From: Mycobacterium sp. ELW1
GTDB lineage: Bacteria > Actinomycetota > Actinomycetes > Mycobacteriales > Mycobacteriaceae
Direction of reading: 5' to 3'
Assembly: GCF_008329905.1 (NCBI RefSeq)
Contig: NZ_CP032155.1
Location: 3,720,001-3,784,000 of the forward strand
Length of the DNA: 64,000 bases
Both the position numbers and the translations under genes were made by a program. Shown piece after piece: positions 16,263 through 24,568 of the stretch; position 1 is the first letter of the stretch, and each line of letters opens with the position of its first letter. A model generated the notes under the pieces. It did no database searches and had not been told where the DNA came from. It saw only the letters and a list, made by a program, of their open reading frames with translations.

Positions 16263-16997
16263 ATGGAAGACCAGGCTCGCATCGCTTACCCGATCCGACT
16301 CGACGACCTCATCGACGGCATCAAGAAGGTCCACACCGACGCCCTTGACCAGCTTTCCGACGCGGTGCTGACCGCGGAAGCCCTCGGTGACCTGGCCGAC
16401 CACCTGATCGGCCATTTCGTCGATCAGGCCCGCCGGTCGGGTGCTTCGTGGACCGACATCGGCAAGAGCATGGGGGTCACCAAACAGGCGGCACAGAAGC
16501 GCTTCGTGCCGAAAATGACCAATCTCGACGCCGCCGATCTGGATCCCGCTCAGGGCTTCGCGCGATTCACCCCGCGGGCCCGCAGCGCCGTCGTCGCCGC
16601 CCAGAACGCGGCCCACGGGGCTGGAAATGCCGAGATCACCCAGTCCCACCTGCTGCTGGGTGTGCTCACTGATCCGGCCGCGCTGGCCACTCCCCTGTTA
16701 CGGGCCCAGCAGATCAGCCCGGATGCGACGCGAGCTGCCATCGTTCTGCCACCACGGGTGGCGGAAGTACCCGCCCTGATCCCATTCGACGCCGGCGCCC
16801 GAAAGGCCCTGGAGCTGACCTTCCGCGAAGCACTTCGCCTGGGCCACAATTACATCGGCACCGAGCACATGCTGCTCGCGCTCGCCGAAGCCGAGGAGGA
16901 CGGCGGCACACTGCACCGGCTGGGATTCGACAAGGCGCGCGCCGAGGCCGACATCGTCGAGATGCTCGCCGCGGTCACCTCGACCAAGGAGCCGTGA
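16263..16997 (+). CDS. HTH - Clp N-terminal repeat protein, 244 aa
   Basis: The N-terminal about 80 residues include a helix-turn-helix typical of sigma-like regulators (SGASWTDIGKSMGVTKQAAQ). The remainder is a double Clp-N (ClpA/ClpC N-domain) repeat: FTPRARSAVVAAQNAA, ITQSHLLLGVL, then FREALRLGHNYIGTEHMLLA. Clp-N domains recognise substrates or adaptors of Clp chaperone-proteases, but no AAA+ module is present here. The combination with a DNA-binding domain suggests a regulator that interacts with Clp machinery or senses protein damage. It is preceded at two bases by a tandem palindrome likely to be its own operator. ATG 16263 is the only start that fits. Confidence 0.8.
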   Translation: MEDQARIAYPIRLDDLIDGIKKVHTDALDQLSDAVLTAEALGDLADHLIGHFVDQARRSGASWTDIGKSMGVTKQAAQKRFVPKMTNLDAADLDPAQGFARFTPRARSAVVAAQNAAHGAGNAEITQSHLLLGVLTDPAALATPLLRAQQISPDATRAAIVLPPRVAEVPALIPFDAGARKALELTFREALRLGHNYIGTEHMLLALAEAEEDGGTLHRLGFDKARAEADIVEMLAAVTSTKEP

Positions 16998-17087
16998 GCA
17001 CCGCCGGCCATCAAAAACTCAGCGTCAGGTGTCAAGGCATCGTCAAGAAATCACAAACCGGGCTCACCCCGGCGTATCGATTGAGCC

Positions 17088-18446
17088 ATGACGCTTTCTG
17101 AGTTGCTTCCCTCCCTCGGGCACGCCGGACTCGACCGTCGAATCTGGCCCTCGAGCACTCACTTGGACGACCTCGGGCAGCTCTGCATCGGAGGGGTGCC
17201 GCTGACCGAGGTAGCCGACAAATTCCGCACGCCCACCTACGTATTGGACGAATCGGACTTCCGCAGCCGGATCAGCCGTTACCGTGCCGCGCTGCCGGGC
17301 GTGTCGATCGCCTACGCGGGCAAATCCCTGCTGACCACCACCGTCGCCCGCTGGGTCGAGGAGCACGGCGCCGACCTCGACGTCTGTTCGGGCGGCGAGC
17401 TGGCCGTCGCATTGGCCGCGGGCGTGAACCCGGCGCGAATCATCATGCACGGCAACGCCAAAACACCTGATGAGCTGCGCGACGCTGCGGCCGCCGGGGT
17501 GGGCCGGGTGGTACTGGACTCACCGCTGGAGATCGCCTTCCTATCCGGTCAGGTTCGCCGCCGCCAAACCGTGCTACTCCGGGTCATTCCCGGCGTCGAC
17601 ATCGGCGGACATCCCGCCGTCGTCACCGGCGTCGAAGACCAGAAGTTCGGGTTCACCATCGCTGGTGACCGTGCGCTGGACGCAGTTGGCCGCATCCTGA
17701 ACCAGCCGTGCCTATCCCTGGCGGGGCTGCACTGCCACATCGGCTCCCAAGTCGCCGACCCCGCCCTCTACGGGCACGCGATCACCCGGATGATCGCCGT
17801 AATGGCAGACATTCGAGGGCGTTACGGTGTTGCCCTGCCTGAACTCAACATCGGCGGCGGGCACGCAGTGCCCTACGTTTCGAGCGACCCTGAGTTCGAC
17901 CTCGCCCGCTTCGGCGACATCATCGAAGACAGCCTCACCTCCGCCTGTGCGGCAACCGATTTTCCTCGACCACAGCTGACCGTCGAGCCCGGTCGCGCGA
18001 TCAGTGCGCGCGCCGGTGTCACCCTCTACCGAGTCGTCGCGATCAAGTCCCAGCCGGGCGGCCGGACCTTCGTCGCCGTCGACGGCGGTATGAGCGACAA
18101 CCCCCGGGTTGCCCTTTACGGCGCGAAATACACTGTCGCGCTGGCCAACCGGCACACCGCTACCCCGTGTACCGCGGTAACCGTCGTCGGCCGGCACTGC
18201 GAGGCCGGTGACGTGGTCGTCCGGGATGCCCAGCTACCCGCCGACATTCATCCCGGCGACCTGCTTGCCGTCGCGTGTACCGGCGCCTACCACCACAGCA
18301 TGGCGTCCAACTACAACGTGGTCGGCCGGCCGCCACTGGTCGCAGTGGCCGATGGCCGATGCCGCCCGCTGGTCCGCCGCGAGACCATCGCCGATCTGCT
18401 GTCGCGCGACTGCGGTGTCGAGCTACCGCACGTCATTCCGAGGTAA
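17088..18446 (+). CDS. diaminopimelate decarboxylase-family PLP enzyme, 452 aa
   Basis: A fold III (alanine-racemase-like) PLP-dependent decarboxylase. The Lys that binds PLP is in SIAYAGKSLLTTT. The other motifs are HCHIGSQ, the glycine-rich LNIGGGHAVPY, EPGRAIS for phosphate binding, and the catalytic Cys region CTGAYHHSMASNYN. It converts meso-diaminopimelate to lysine or acts on a related amino acid. The sequence differs from the usual housekeeping LysA, and no argS or thrA-type neighbour is present, so I read it as a paralogue with a possibly different substrate. It is convergent with dosS and their 3' ends overlap by 14 bases. Confidence 0.8.
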   Translation: MTLSELLPSLGHAGLDRRIWPSSTHLDDLGQLCIGGVPLTEVADKFRTPTYVLDESDFRSRISRYRAALPGVSIAYAGKSLLTTTVARWVEEHGADLDVCSGGELAVALAAGVNPARIIMHGNAKTPDELRDAAAAGVGRVVLDSPLEIAFLSGQVRRRQTVLLRVIPGVDIGGHPAVVTGVEDQKFGFTIAGDRALDAVGRILNQPCLSLAGLHCHIGSQVADPALYGHAITRMIAVMADIRGRYGVALPELNIGGGHAVPYVSSDPEFDLARFGDIIEDSLTSACAATDFPRPQLTVEPGRAISARAGVTLYRVVAIKSQPGGRTFVAVDGGMSDNPRVALYGAKYTVALANRHTATPCTAVTVVGRHCEAGDVVVRDAQLPADIHPGDLLAVACTGAYHHSMASNYNVVGRPPLVAVADGRCRPLVRRETIADLLSRDCGVELPHVIPR

Positions 18447-20148
18447 GCGGAGCCGTCCACACCAATTTCGTTCCGCCGGTCTCAGCGTCGGACACCGTGA
18501 AGACCCCGCCCGCCGACTCCGCGCGGCGAGCGAGGTTGTGCAGACCACTGCTGCGTCTGTTGTCCGCCGGGATCCCGCAGCCGTTGTCGGTGACCATGAT
18601 GGTCAGGTCATCACCGACTGCGACACTCACCGTGACCTCCGAGGCGCCGGAGTGCCGGACCGCATTGCTCAGGGCTTCGGTGACCACTGCTTCCGCGTTG
18701 GCGGCGAGTTCGGCGGAAACAATGCTCAGCGGGCCACTGAGATTCAACCGTGCGGCAATGTCCCGATTGTTCGTCAGCTGCTCGAAAACATTGTGGATGC
18801 GCGCGGCCAGGCCGCCTGTCGAATCGACCGAGTGCTGCAGATTGAAGATGGTCGAACGGATCTCGGTGATGACGGCCTGCAGCTCATCGACCGAACGCGA
18901 TAGCCGCTGGGCCATCTCGGGATCCCGGATCCGAGCGATCGCGCCCTGCAGATCCAGTCCGACGGCGAACACCCGCTGTATCACCTGGTCGTGCAGGTCA
19001 TGGGCGATGCGCTCCCGATCGGTGAGCAAGGCGAGCTCAGCTGTGTACCGCCGCGCCCGAGCAATCGTCAGGGCGATAGCTGCGTGGCCGGCGAAATCCC
19101 GCACCAGGTCTAGATCTTTGGCACCGAACCGCGCAGCGTTGACGTTACGTGCGACGACCAGCACCCCGAGGCTGTGCCCGTCGGCCCACAACGGGACGAC
19201 GATCGCCGGGCGTTCACCGATGTCGGTGAACGACTGGATCGGCTTGCGGAACGTCTCGGTGATCACCGGCTCGCCGGAGCGGAACACCGAGCCGCTGGTC
19301 GATCCGTCGACCGCAACCCGCTGGCCGAGAACATCGTCTGCGTAGCGACCGACCGCCGCTGAGACCACGAGCGTGTCCACCTCGTCGTCAGGCTGGTCAG
19401 CATCGTCGGGAAAGAGCACGATGGCCTGCTCGGCCTCGGTGAGCTCGCACGCCCGCGCCGCGATGAGCTGCAACGGGCGAAGGATAGGCTGCCCATCGGA
19501 CAGCACGGCAGCGGTGATCTCGCGACTTGCGCTCGTCCACAACGCCGCAATGCGGGTCGCATCGAACAGCTGGGCGTTGTCGATGGCCACCGCGGCCACC
19601 GACGCCAATGCACGCCCGGTGACCTCGTCCGACTCGCTGAACGTGCGCCCGGTCCGGTCGTCTGCGACATACAGACTGCCGAACGCCTTGTCGTCGCGGA
19701 TTCGGATCGGAATACCCAGAAAGGCGCGCATTGGTGGGTGCCCGTCCGGAAAACCCGCCGAGGCCGAATGTTGAGTCAGATCATCGAGCCGTAACAGATC
19801 CGTCCGGTCCCGCAGTGCCCCGAGGAGTCCCTTGCCGACCGGAAGGTGACCGATCTGATCAACGGTGCGCTCATCCATCCCGTCATGGACGAACGAGGTC
19901 AACAAGCCGTCGGGGCCCCACACGCCGATCGCGCCGTAGCGCGCCCCGGTCAGGGTCAACGCGGCACTGATGATTCTGTGCAGCGTCGGCTCCAGCTCGA
20001 GGTCAGAGCTGATCTCGATCGCCAGCTGCAGCAGCAGCCCCATCTGGTCGCGGTCAGCGGCCAGCTCGTCGAGCTGATCGTGAATTCGGCGCACATCCCC
20101 CGAGCGCTCCCGGCCGAACTGCGCCCCGGGTCTACCTTCGCTGATCAA
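18433..20148 (-). CDS. dosS: DosS/DevS-type haem GAF sensor histidine kinase
   Basis: The sensor of the hypoxia/NO/CO two-component system. Two GAF domains are followed by a HisKA_3 kinase. The first GAF keeps the haem-ligand His context HPPMRAFLGIPIRIRD (His about residue 137 from this start). The kinase has the phosphoacceptor in RERIAHDLHDQVIQRVF (His about 386) and an HATPase end VTDNGCGIPADN to WTAPLTSE, as in Mycobacterium tuberculosis DosS. The start is unsure: TTG 20148 has AGGGGA upstream, GTG 20226 or 20094 are alternatives, and the frame stays open to 20310. Unlike the M. tuberculosis locus it is not next to dosR, which lies 13 kb away on the other strand. A DosR-like box lies upstream (20401-20412). 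Confidence 0.88.
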   Translation of the reverse strand: MISEGRPGAQFGRERSGDVRRIHDQLDELAADRDQMGLLLQLAIEISSDLELEPTLHRIISAALTLTGARYGAIGVWGPDGLLTSFVHDGMDERTVDQIGHLPVGKGLLGALRDRTDLLRLDDLTQHSASAGFPDGHPPMRAFLGIPIRIRDDKAFGSLYVADDRTGRTFSESDEVTGRALASVAAVAIDNAQLFDATRIAALWTSASREITAAVLSDGQPILRPLQLIAARACELTEAEQAIVLFPDDADQPDDEVDTLVVSAAVGRYADDVLGQRVAVDGSTSGSVFRSGEPVITETFRKPIQSFTDIGERPAIVVPLWADGHSLGVLVVARNVNAARFGAKDLDLVRDFAGHAAIALTIARARRYTAELALLTDRERIAHDLHDQVIQRVFAVGLDLQGAIARIRDPEMAQRLSRSVDELQAVITEIRSTIFNLQHSVDSTGGLAARIHNVFEQLTNNRDIAARLNLSGPLSIVSAELAANAEAVVTEALSNAVRHSGASEVTVSVAVGDDLTIMVTDNGCGIPADNRRSSGLHNLARRAESAGGVFTVSDAETGGTKLVWTAPLTSE

Positions 20149-20400
20149 ACCCGTCCCCTGCGCTTCCCGACTGCATCTCCCGCATTGTGACAGTCCGATC
20201 TTGCTCGTGAAAGGGTGACCAACCACCGCTTTCCGCAAAATCCCTCTGCCGACGTCGATGTCGGCCGGCGGCATGATCGTTGCTGAAACTGTCCGAGCAA
20301 TGCCAAACATGTCGGGCCGACACAGTCGATCACGGTCGTCGAATGCCTAGATCGTTGCACGACAAGCGATCTCATCATTCTCGCGACTGCGGACACGAGA

Positions 20401-20412
20401 GCCTGAAGTCCC
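20401..20412 (-). promoter_or_regulatory. putative DosR box between dosS and SRPBCC gene
   Basis: On the minus strand the sequence reads GGGACTTCAGGC, close to the DosR core GGGACTTnnGgCC. It lies between the divergent dosS and the SRPBCC gene at 20502, so either or both could be controlled. A weaker match (GGACCTTGATG on the minus strand) lies near 20447-20457. Confidence 0.45.
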
Positions 20413-20501
20413 AGTCGGCCAGGCCGTTCGTCGACGTCTGTGGGCCACATCAAGGTCCACCGGCCCTACCGCCCCGGGACTCCCCGCCGCAGAGTCGAAC
20501 C

Positions 20502-21146
20502 ATGACAGCAATGACGCGCCTGGGCGCGACTGCCGCAATCCTGCTCGCGGCCAGGCAGTTCTTCCGGAACTGGGGCACCACGAAAGCCGAGTGCGCGATG
20601 CCGCTGCCGGGCGACAGCCTGGTCGGTCAACCTGCGGTGGTGACGACCGAAGGGATCACGATCGACAGGCCGCCGGAGGCGGTGTGGCCGTGGCTGGTCC
20701 AGATCGGTCTGGATCGCGCTGGCCTGTACGCCTACGAGACACTGCACGCCCTGGCCGGGTTGGACTACCACGACGCCGATCGGATCCACCCCGAGTGGCA
20801 GCACCTCGCCGTGGGTGACACCGTCCGCCTGGCGCCCCGGGGATGGCTGGGTCTGGACGACGGCATCGTGGTGACGGTAGCCCAGATCGAGGAGGGCCGA
20901 TCGATCGTCTTACGGACGAGAGGCGGCGATAGCTTCTGGGACGCCGTGTGGTCGCTGAACGTGGCGCAGCACGGCGACGACGGCACCCGGCTGCTCATCC
21001 GCACCCGGGTGCCGTTGCGACGGCCCGGAGCCGTCGTGGGCGCCGAACTCATCGCGCCGCCAAAGGCCTTTGTGACGCGGGCCATCCTGCGAGGGGTGAA
21101 GCATCGCGCGGAGAGCGAGCCCGCCCCGCGTCGCGATCCACCGTGA
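20502..21146 (+). CDS. membrane-anchored SRPBCC protein, 214 aa
   Basis: The N-terminus has a hydrophobic stretch (MTRLGATAAILLAARQFF) that may be a membrane anchor. It is followed by an SRPBCC-type domain (ITIDRPPEAVWPWLVQIGLD, IHPEWQHLAVGDTVRLAP, then DGTRLLIRTRVPLRR). This subfamily, with the 'WPWLVQ(I/M)G' and 'aGlYaYe' signatures, is common in actinobacteria and uncharacterised. The start ATG 20502 lies about 90 bases from a DosR-like box. The C-terminus is basic and Pro-rich. Its place inside the dormancy island suggests hypoxic induction. Confidence 0.72.
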   Translation: MTAMTRLGATAAILLAARQFFRNWGTTKAECAMPLPGDSLVGQPAVVTTEGITIDRPPEAVWPWLVQIGLDRAGLYAYETLHALAGLDYHDADRIHPEWQHLAVGDTVRLAPRGWLGLDDGIVVTVAQIEEGRSIVLRTRGGDSFWDAVWSLNVAQHGDDGTRLLIRTRVPLRRPGAVVGAELIAPPKAFVTRAILRGVKHRAESEPAPRRDPP

Positions 21147-21174
21147 CGCCCCCACCAGGAACCCGCCGCGCCGG

Positions 21175-21456
21175 TCAGCGGTCGGTGTCGGACTTGGTCA
21201 GTGCGCGATCTGCCGTGTTGAGCAAGCTGCGGTGAAACTTGTACTGGGCGGAGACCAGGTCGTCGGCCAAATCCAGTGCGGCTTGCACGATCTTGTCGCG
21301 CAGGGGCTGAACGGATTCGGGAATTGCGTCGTCGACCGCGTCACGGAACTTCCGCAACGCCTGTCCCGCCGCGTGCTGACCCGCTTTGGCAGACTCACGC
21401 AATTCGTCGGTCAGATCAGGTGACTCAACCGTGGTCTGGTTGCCGGTTTCGGTCAT
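21175..21456 (-). CDS. small soluble hypothetical protein, 93 aa
   Basis: A predicted all-helical protein (LRESAKAGQHAAGQALRKFR, then VQAALDLADDLVSAQYKFHR) with no membrane segment and no recognised family. ATG 21456 follows a clear AAGGAGCA ribosome-binding site, and a strong DosR-like box lies about 67 bases further upstream. Expression under hypoxia is therefore likely. The helical pattern with Ala at spaced positions suggests coiled-coil or bundle formation. Confidence 0.65.
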   Translation of the reverse strand: MTETGNQTTVESPDLTDELRESAKAGQHAAGQALRKFRDAVDDAIPESVQPLRDKIVQAALDLADDLVSAQYKFHRSLLNTADRALTKSDTDR

Positions 21457-21522
21457 GATAAATGCTCCTTTGCCTAATAGGACTGTAAGACAACACTATT
21501 GCGATCCGCCGGAGTCCGTACC

Positions 21523-21535
21523 GGCCGAAAGTCCC
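21523..21535 (-). promoter_or_regulatory. putative DosR box upstream of the 93-aa protein gene
   Basis: The minus-strand sequence GGGACTTTCGGCC matches the DosR core well. It lies about 67 bases upstream of the ATG at 21456 and within the 111-base gap after the nitroreductase gene, where a promoter for the small gene is expected. Confidence 0.6.
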
Positions 21536-21567
21536 CTGCCCCGGTGCAATAGTCCACAGTCGTTTAC

Positions 21568-21960
21568 TCACTCCACCGTGACCTGGAGGAACTCGGAGAT
21601 GCCGAAGCGGTGGAAAGACCGGCGGTGTCGCGCCGACAGCTTCGGTGCGGCCGAGGCCGCGTCGATGATTTCCGGTGCGACGACGTCATAGGTCCGGCCG
21701 CCGGAGGTGATCGTCGCCCGGCCCGCGGCGAGTACGTTGCGCAGCCAGTCCACGCCGGTGCCGTAGGGCAGCGGAATGATGAACCCGTCCGGCACCGGAT
21801 CGGCCACCACCGGAGTGACATAGCTCGTACCCGTGACCCGGCCGGTATGTCGAATGGCGCTGGCATACCAGTGTTTACGGCCCGCCAGATGTAACATCGC
21901 CGGGTTCAGCACGTGCTTGTTGAACATGCGCACGCCGTCTCGGAGAGAGGGTGGTGTCAC
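21568..21960 (-). CDS. DDN-like deazaflavin (F420)-dependent nitroreductase family protein, 130 aa
   Basis: A split beta-barrel flavin/F420-binding protein of the Ddn/DUF385 family: MLHLAGRKHWYASAIRHTGR, then TGTSYVTPVVADPVPDGF and IPLPYGTGVDWLRNVLAAG. Family members use reduced F420 for reductions, for example of quinones or nitro compounds. GTG 21960 follows an AAGGAGG site. It is 21 bases downstream of the acyltransferase gene and likely shares its DosR-box promoter. The N-terminus has no clear anchor. The specific substrate is unknown. Confidence 0.75.
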   Translation of the reverse strand: MTPPSLRDGVRMFNKHVLNPAMLHLAGRKHWYASAIRHTGRVTGTSYVTPVVADPVPDGFIIPLPYGTGVDWLRNVLAAGRATITSGGRTYDVVAPEIIDAASAAPKLSARHRRSFHRFGISEFLQVTVE

Positions 21961-21981
21961 GGTGCCTCCTTGCCAGGAGTG

Positions 21982-23358
21982 TCAGCCGACGGCATTTGCC
22001 GCCGCGGACAACTGCGCGACCGCCTGCTCGATGCCTCGCGCCAGCTCGTCGACGTCAGGAGCTGCGTCGTAGTCGGCGATGATGCCGAACACCAGGCTGT
22101 CCGCATAGCTGAGAATGGCGATGCCGGTGCGAAGTTGAAGCGCGATCGGCGGAATCGGCAAGACATTCAGAACTTCTCGACCCAAGATTCGTGATCGGCT
22201 GCGCGGCCCAGGGACGTTCGTGGCGACCGTGACGACTCCGCGTTGCGGCAATCGGGTCAACGCCCGGATCGCCCACGCCGTCACCGGGAACGGCAGCGAA
22301 CCGATCGCCGAGACGAAGGCGCTGCCGGCCTGGCGCTGACCGCTGCCTTTGGCGCTCGTCAAGCGGGTATGCACCTCGCGGAGCTGCTCGACCACGTCGT
22401 CCTTCTCGACGGGAAGGCACGGAAGCATGATCGACACCCTGTTGTCGATCATCTCCCGCGCGTCGTTGGAGCGGACCGACACCGGCACCAGCGTCCGCAA
22501 CGAGTTTCGTCGTGGCTGTTCGCCCCGCCGCACCAGCGCTGACCTGAAGCTGTCGGTGATGGCGGTCAGCGCAACATCGTTCACGGTCACGCCGAATTCA
22601 TCGCAGATCGCCGTCACCTCGTCGAGGCTCACCCGCGCAGCACTGTAGCCGCGCATCTTGCGAATGGGACCGGCCAGCGACGAGGGGCTGGCCGGGCTTA
22701 GCAGGCTACCGGTGATCTCGATGACACCCTCGACGGCCAACGACGCGGCGTTCGTCACGTCGACAGCGGTCCGCCACATGCCCGATGCCCAATCCAGCGG
22801 ATTCAGACTGACTCCTGCGAATCGACCACGGTGATCTGTCGAGTCTTTGGCGGCGCGAATCTCGGTGGCGAAGGTTTCGCCTTCCCCGTCGTCGCTGAGC
22901 CCGGCGAACAGGTGCATGGTCGCGATGCCGTCTGCGATGCAGTGATGGATCTTCATCAAAACTGCCCACCGGCCGTCGGCCAAGCCTTCGATGATCCAGC
23001 ACTCCCATAGCGGGCGGTCGCGATCCAGGCGTCGCTCCATCACGTCGGCGGCGAACCTGTACAGAGTCTTGTCGTCCCCCGGGTGGGGCAGCGCCGCGCG
23101 GTGAATGTGATGGGAGAGATCGAAATTGGGATCCTCCACCCATTCCGGGGGCTCGAGGTCGAGAAAGTGCGTATGCACGACCTGTTTGAACCGGGGAACG
23201 CTGAGAATCCGTTCGGCGACACCGTCCGCCAGTGACGCGAAGTCCGGCATCGGTCCTTCGATGACCGAGATGCCGCCGACCGCCAAGCTCACATGTCGAT
23301 CTGAATCCTCGGCCTCGAGGAATCCGGCATCCAAGGTGGTCAGTTGTTCCACCACCAT
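21982..23358 (-). CDS. wax ester synthase/diacylglycerol acyltransferase (WS/DGAT), 458 aa
   Basis: A bifunctional acyltransferase that esterifies diacylglycerol or fatty alcohol with acyl-CoA to make neutral storage lipid. The catalytic HHxxxDG motif is present (MKIHHCIADGIATMH), as are the family motifs RPLWECWIIEG and a C-terminal TVATNVPGPRS block. I start at ATG 23358 (MVVEQLTTLDAGFLEAE) because the conserved N-terminus begins there and a DosR-like box lies at 23388-23402, inside any longer version. M. tuberculosis tgs1 is a known DosR target, which agrees. The Ddn-like gene follows in the same transcript. Confidence 0.88.
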   Translation of the reverse strand: MVVEQLTTLDAGFLEAEDSDRHVSLAVGGISVIEGPMPDFASLADGVAERILSVPRFKQVVHTHFLDLEPPEWVEDPNFDLSHHIHRAALPHPGDDKTLYRFAADVMERRLDRDRPLWECWIIEGLADGRWAVLMKIHHCIADGIATMHLFAGLSDDGEGETFATEIRAAKDSTDHRGRFAGVSLNPLDWASGMWRTAVDVTNAASLAVEGVIEITGSLLSPASPSSLAGPIRKMRGYSAARVSLDEVTAICDEFGVTVNDVALTAITDSFRSALVRRGEQPRRNSLRTLVPVSVRSNDAREMIDNRVSIMLPCLPVEKDDVVEQLREVHTRLTSAKGSGQRQAGSAFVSAIGSLPFPVTAWAIRALTRLPQRGVVTVATNVPGPRSRSRILGREVLNVLPIPPIALQLRTGIAILSYADSLVFGIIADYDAAPDVDELARGIEQAVAQLSAAANAVG

Positions 23359-23387
23359 CACAATCCGCCCGCCACAGCGGACCGGCA

Positions 23388-23402
23388 AGGGCCCAAGGTC
23401 CC
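23388..23402 (-). promoter_or_regulatory. strong DosR box between WS/DGAT and ketosynthase genes
   Basis: On the minus strand GGGACCTTGGGCCCT closely matches the DosR consensus. It lies 30 bases upstream of the acyltransferase ATG (23358) and 60 upstream of the divergent ketosynthase ATG (23462), so it may control both directions. Confidence 0.7.
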
Positions 23403-23461
23403 GGCCGTCGATGCCCAATGATCCCTATCAGCTCACTACGGCACCGGCTCACTATGAATCA

Positions 23462-24568
23462 ATGACGCGCAAGCGGTGGCTGATGATGGAACCGTCGGAA
23501 GGCGGTGACACAGCGCCGTTTCACACCCGGCTGGCCGCCGCGGGCAGACACCTGCCCACCACCCACCTCACGACCGACGAGTTGATGTCGACCACACGCC
23601 ATCAGACGCACATCGATCTTGAACGGCTGACCGGGATCCGTGAGCGCCGGGTGTCAGTGGGCGACGAGGACTCCTACACGCTCGCCGCCGCGGCGGCCCT
23701 GGATTGCCTGAACAAGGCCCAGCGGCCGGCCGATTCGATCGACGCCGTCATCAGCTGCAGCATCACCAAGTTTCGCGACGGTCTCACTCAGTGGCTGGAG
23801 CCGACCATGAGCAGTGCTGTGGCGGCGCGGATCGGCGCCCCGACGGCGATGACCTTCGACGTCTCCAACGCCTGCGCGGGAATGCTCACCGGAGTCACGA
23901 TCGCGAACAACTGGATCAGGCAGGGCATCATCGAGCGGGCCCTGGTGGTCAGCGGTGAGTACATCTCGCAGCTCGGCCAGAACGCGGCTCGTCATATCCG
24001 TTCCATCATGAGCAAGGAGTTGGCCTGCCTGACGCTCGGCGACGCCGGCGCGGCGCTTCTGCTCGAGCGTGCGCCGGCCGGTTCGGCCGGCATCACCATG
24101 GCCGGCTTCACCACCGTCGCCGACTACAGCCGACTATGTCTGGCGTATCCGAAGGGGCCCGATCCCGGCGGGCGAATGTTCACCGATGCACGCGGCATCC
24201 ATCGGGCCGCGATGTCGGACACCCCACTGCTCTTGCACGAGGTGCTCGACACGGTCGGCATCTCGATACACGACATCGATCACGTGATAACCCACCAGAC
24301 GTCGGCCCGCGCGATACGCAAGGGGATGGCCAAGATCGCCGACGACTTCGGTGACAATCCACGGCACGACGCGGTGATCACCGTCGACCGATACGGCAAC
24401 ACCGCGTCGACCACCCACACCGTGGCGCTCGTCGAGGAACTCGAAGCGAATCGCATCCGCCCCGGCGAGACCATTGCGCTGATCGCGCTGGCATCCGGAC
24501 TGGAGATCGGCGTGGTCATGCTGACACTGGACGACGAGATGGTGGATCACTATGGGCACCGTAATTGA
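23462..24568 (+). CDS. FabH-like 3-oxoacyl-ACP synthase III, 368 aa
   Basis: A thiolase-fold KASIII enzyme that condenses an acyl primer with malonyl-ACP or a related donor. The catalytic triad is visible: Cys in FDVSNACAGMLTGV (about residue 138), His in HVITHQTSARA and Asn in DRYGNTASTTH. Compared with housekeeping FabH it carries a longer N-terminus (WLMMEPSEGGDTAPFHTRLA), a trait of secondary KASIII enzymes such as OleA or those for unusual lipids. ATG 23462 is used; 23483 is an alternative. It is divergent from the WS/DGAT gene over a shared DosR box, and the next gene, also thiolase-like, overlaps its end by 17 bases. Confidence 0.8.
   Translation: MTRKRWLMMEPSEGGDTAPFHTRLAAAGRHLPTTHLTTDELMSTTRHQTHIDLERLTGIRERRVSVGDEDSYTLAAAAALDCLNKAQRPADSIDAVISCSITKFRDGLTQWLEPTMSSAVAARIGAPTAMTFDVSNACAGMLTGVTIANNWIRQGIIERALVVSGEYISQLGQNAARHIRSIMSKELACLTLGDAGAALLLERAPAGSAGITMAGFTTVADYSRLCLAYPKGPDPGGRMFTDARGIHRAAMSDTPLLLHEVLDTVGISIHDIDHVITHQTSARAIRKGMAKIADDFGDNPRHDAVITVDRYGNTASTTHTVALVEELEANRIRPGETIALIALASGLEIGVVMLTLDDEMVDHYGHRN

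Noticed and set aside
20434..20490. Additional DosR-like boxes GGGACTCCCC and GGTCCACC between dosS and the SRPBCC gene
   Set aside because: Only one half of the motif is matched in each; the site at 20401-20412 is better.
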